Origin: Theobroma cacao
Lineage: Eukaryota > Streptophyta > Magnoliopsida > Malvales > Malvaceae
Assembly: GCF_000208745.1 (NCBI RefSeq)
Contig: NC_030854.1
Location: 28,187,624-28,251,623, forward strand
Reading direction: 5' to 3'
Length of the DNA: 64,000 nucleotides
Both the position numbers and the translations under genes were made by a program. A model generated the notes under the pieces. It was given only the letters and a program-made list of their open reading frames with translations, had not been told where the DNA came from and ran no database searches. Positions 61,957-64,000 of this stretch are shown one piece after another (positions within the stretch are counted from its first letter, which is position 1; every line of letters begins with the position of its first letter).

Positions 61957-63702
61957 ATGAATCCAGCTGCCGCTGCTAACCAGAAAGAAGAGTTCAAATT
62001 GAAGGACACAAAGCCCCAGCTAGGAGAACGATGGCCTCATGGAGGAATGCGCGGCGGTGGTGGTTGGATTAGCAGTGAAAGAGCAACAAGCACTTATGAT
62101 CTCGTTGAACAGATGTTTTATCTGTATGTCAGGGTTGTTAAAGCCAAAGATCTGCCAACTAATCCTGTCACCGGAAACATTGATCCTTATGTGGAAGTGA
62201 AGCTGGGGAATTATAAAGGAAAAACACAACATTTTGAGAAGAAAACAAACCCGGAATGGAACCAAGTCTTTGCATTCTCAAAGGAGAAGTTGCAGTCTTC
62301 AATTCTAGAGGTATTTGTCAGGGATAGGGAGATGGTCGGCAGAGATGATTATGTAGGAAAGGTGATCTTCGACATGAACGAAGTGCCCACAAGGGTTCCA
62401 CCTGATAGCCCTTTAGCACCACAATGGTATAGATTAGAACATCGTCGAGGGGATAGCAAGGTGAAAGGAGAGGTTATGCTTGCGGTCTGGATGGGAACAC
62501 AAGCTGATGAGGCTTTTCCAGAAGCCTGGCATACCGATGCTGCTTCGGTTCAAGGAGAGGGTGTTTTCAATATCCGATCAAAGGTTTACGTCTCTCCAAA
62601 ACTGTGGTACCTCAGAGTGAACGTGATTGAAGCTCAAGATGTAGAGCCACATGACAGAAGCCAATTACCACAGGCTTTTGTTAAGGCTCAAGTTGGAAAC
62701 CAAATACTCAAAACCAAGCTATGTCCCCAGAAGACGATAAATCCCATGTGGAATGAAGATTTAATATTCGTAGCAGCTGAACCTTTCGAGGAGCAACTGT
62801 ATCTAACAGTTGAAAATAAAGTGACCTCTGCAAAGGATGAAGTTATGGGGAGGTTAATCTTGCCCCTCCACGACTTTGAACGGCGCTTGGATCATCGGCC
62901 AGTTCATTCAAAATGGTGCAACCTCGAAAAATTTGGATTTGGTGCTCTGGAGGGAGACAAGAGGCACGAACTCAAATTTTCAAGCAGGGTTCACCTTAGA
63001 GTATGTCTTGAAGGAGCTTACCATGTGCTGGATGAATCGACCATGTATATAAGTGACCAAAGGCCAACTGCCAGGCAGCTTTGGAAGAACCCAATTGGGA
63101 TCCTGGAAGTGGGCATCTTAAGTGCTCAAGGTCTTCAACCGATGAAGACCAAAGATGGCAGGGGAACCACGGATGCTTACTGTGTGGCAAAATATGGGCA
63201 GAAGTGGGTTCGCACGAGAACTATAATGGAAAGCTTCAATCCGAAATGGAACGAGCAATACACTTGGGAGGTCTATGACCCTTGCACAGTAATCACATTG
63301 GGAGTTTTTGACAACTGCCACTTGGGTGGGAGTGAAAAACCAGCTTCAGGTAGTGGAGGTAAAAATGATTCCAGAATAGGAAAGGTAAGAATTCGACTAT
63401 CTACCCTGGAAACAGATAGGATTTATACAAACTCTTACCCTCTTCTTGTTCTACAAACATCTGGATTGAAGAAGATGGGGGAGCTTCAGTTAGCAGTTAG
63501 GTTCACGTGCCTCTCTCTGGCAAATATGATTTACCTCTATTGGCATCCCTTGCTGCCAAAAATGCATTATTTGCATCCCTTCACTGTGAACCAGTTGGAT
63601 AGCCTGAGATATCAGGCCATGAACATTGTTGCAGTGAGGCTTGGCCGAGCTGAGCCACCGCTGAGGAAAGAGGTTGTGGAGTATATGTTGGATGTGGATT
63701 CC

Positions 63703-63734
<32 letters not shown>

Positions 63735-64000
63735 CTTCTTCAGAATTGTCTCACTGTTTTCGGGCGTGATAGCTATGAGCAAGTGGCTTGGTGATGTTTG
63801 CCACTGGAAGAATCCTGTCACTAGTATTCTAGTACATGTACTGTTTTTCATACTGATCTGCTATCCAGAATTAATCCTGCCAACCATTTTCTTATACATG
63901 TTTCTTATTGGGATTTGGAATTACCGGTTCCGACCAAGGCATCCTCCTCACATGGACACCAAGCTGTCATGGGCAGAAGTAGTTCACCCAGATGAACTGG
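61957..64000 (+). CDS. Multiple C2 domain and transmembrane region protein (MCTP/FTIP type), 3' truncated by window
   Basis: The frame from the ATG at 61957 is open to the window edge (681 codons seen; family members are usually about 770-800 aa). It is intronless so far. The N-terminal segment before STYDLVEQM is typical of the short, three-C2 MCTP subgroup. C2 domains lie at about residues 54-165, 217-325 and 380-500; the first has KAKDLPTNPVTGNIDPYVEV with acidic calcium-loop residues. A PRT_C/membrane-anchor domain starts at about 530, with hydrophobic segments at about 623-656. Family members act at ER-plasma membrane contact sites and plasmodesmata; FTIP1 and QUIRKY help traffic proteins or signals between cells. 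The specific member cannot be fixed here. Confidence 0.9.

Noticed and set aside
1..64000. CRISPR arrays, operons, rRNA genes
   Set aside because: The genome is a plant nuclear genome; no spaced identical repeats and no rRNA sequence were seen.

Overview
This is nuclear DNA from a flowering plant, almost certainly a eudicot. It is AT-rich, has plant-type GT-AG introns and A-type (CYP71-clan) cytochrome P450s, and carries polygalacturonase-inhibiting proteins, an MCTP membrane protein, tRNA-iMet-primed Copia elements and several plant DNA transposon families. The species cannot be fixed from the sequence alone.

Region 1 (about 1.6-34.5 kb) is a head-to-tail P450 array, all on the + strand. 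Every gene has two exons split by one phase-0 intron just before the I-helix, which is good evidence of a common origin. The first three genes (1643, 6219, 9353) form one subgroup that I read as CYP712-like within the CYP93/CYP705/CYP712 group. The next three intact genes (16635, 22131, 32302) and one clear pseudogene (28701-30586) resemble CYP93A. The pseudogene is the dead half of a roughly 3 kb segmental duplication of the 22131 gene. The two halves are now separated by a long inverted repeat and a decayed, reversed Ty3/gypsy fragment. A tRNA-Leu(UAA) gene lies between P450 genes 1 and 2.

Region 2 (34.5-39.6 kb) is gene-free and repeat-rich. It holds a MULE-like element interrupted by a hAT-like insertion and a purine-rich minisatellite. 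Region 3 (39.6-48.2 kb) holds a five-exon alpha/beta-hydrolase gene of the ABHD18/DUF2048 type, followed by two tandem intronless PGIP genes on the - strand.

Region 4 (48.7-56.4 kb) is a complete-ended but gag-only, degenerate Ty1/copia retrotransposon with PBS, PPT and near-perfect 5-bp target duplication. Comparison with the first PGIP promoter indicates that it landed in the upstream region of the second PGIP gene. Region 5 (56.4-62 kb) holds a solo LTR with perfect ends and target duplication, an adjacent MITE-like inverted repeat and simple repeats. The window closes inside an MCTP/FTIP-type gene (61957 onward), which runs off the right edge.

The P450s probably oxidise specialised metabolites at the endoplasmic reticulum. 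The array looks like tandem duplication followed by divergence and one death, not a multi-enzyme pathway cluster, because no other pathway enzyme types lie among them. The PGIPs are cell-wall defence proteins and are functionally unrelated neighbours. I did not find a convincing novel multi-gene system. The most unusual items are the altered I-helix and heme loop of P450 gene 2, the nested transposons with readable target duplications, the retrotransposon-split PGIP promoter, and a possible unannotated spliced ORF at 19.6-20.3 kb.
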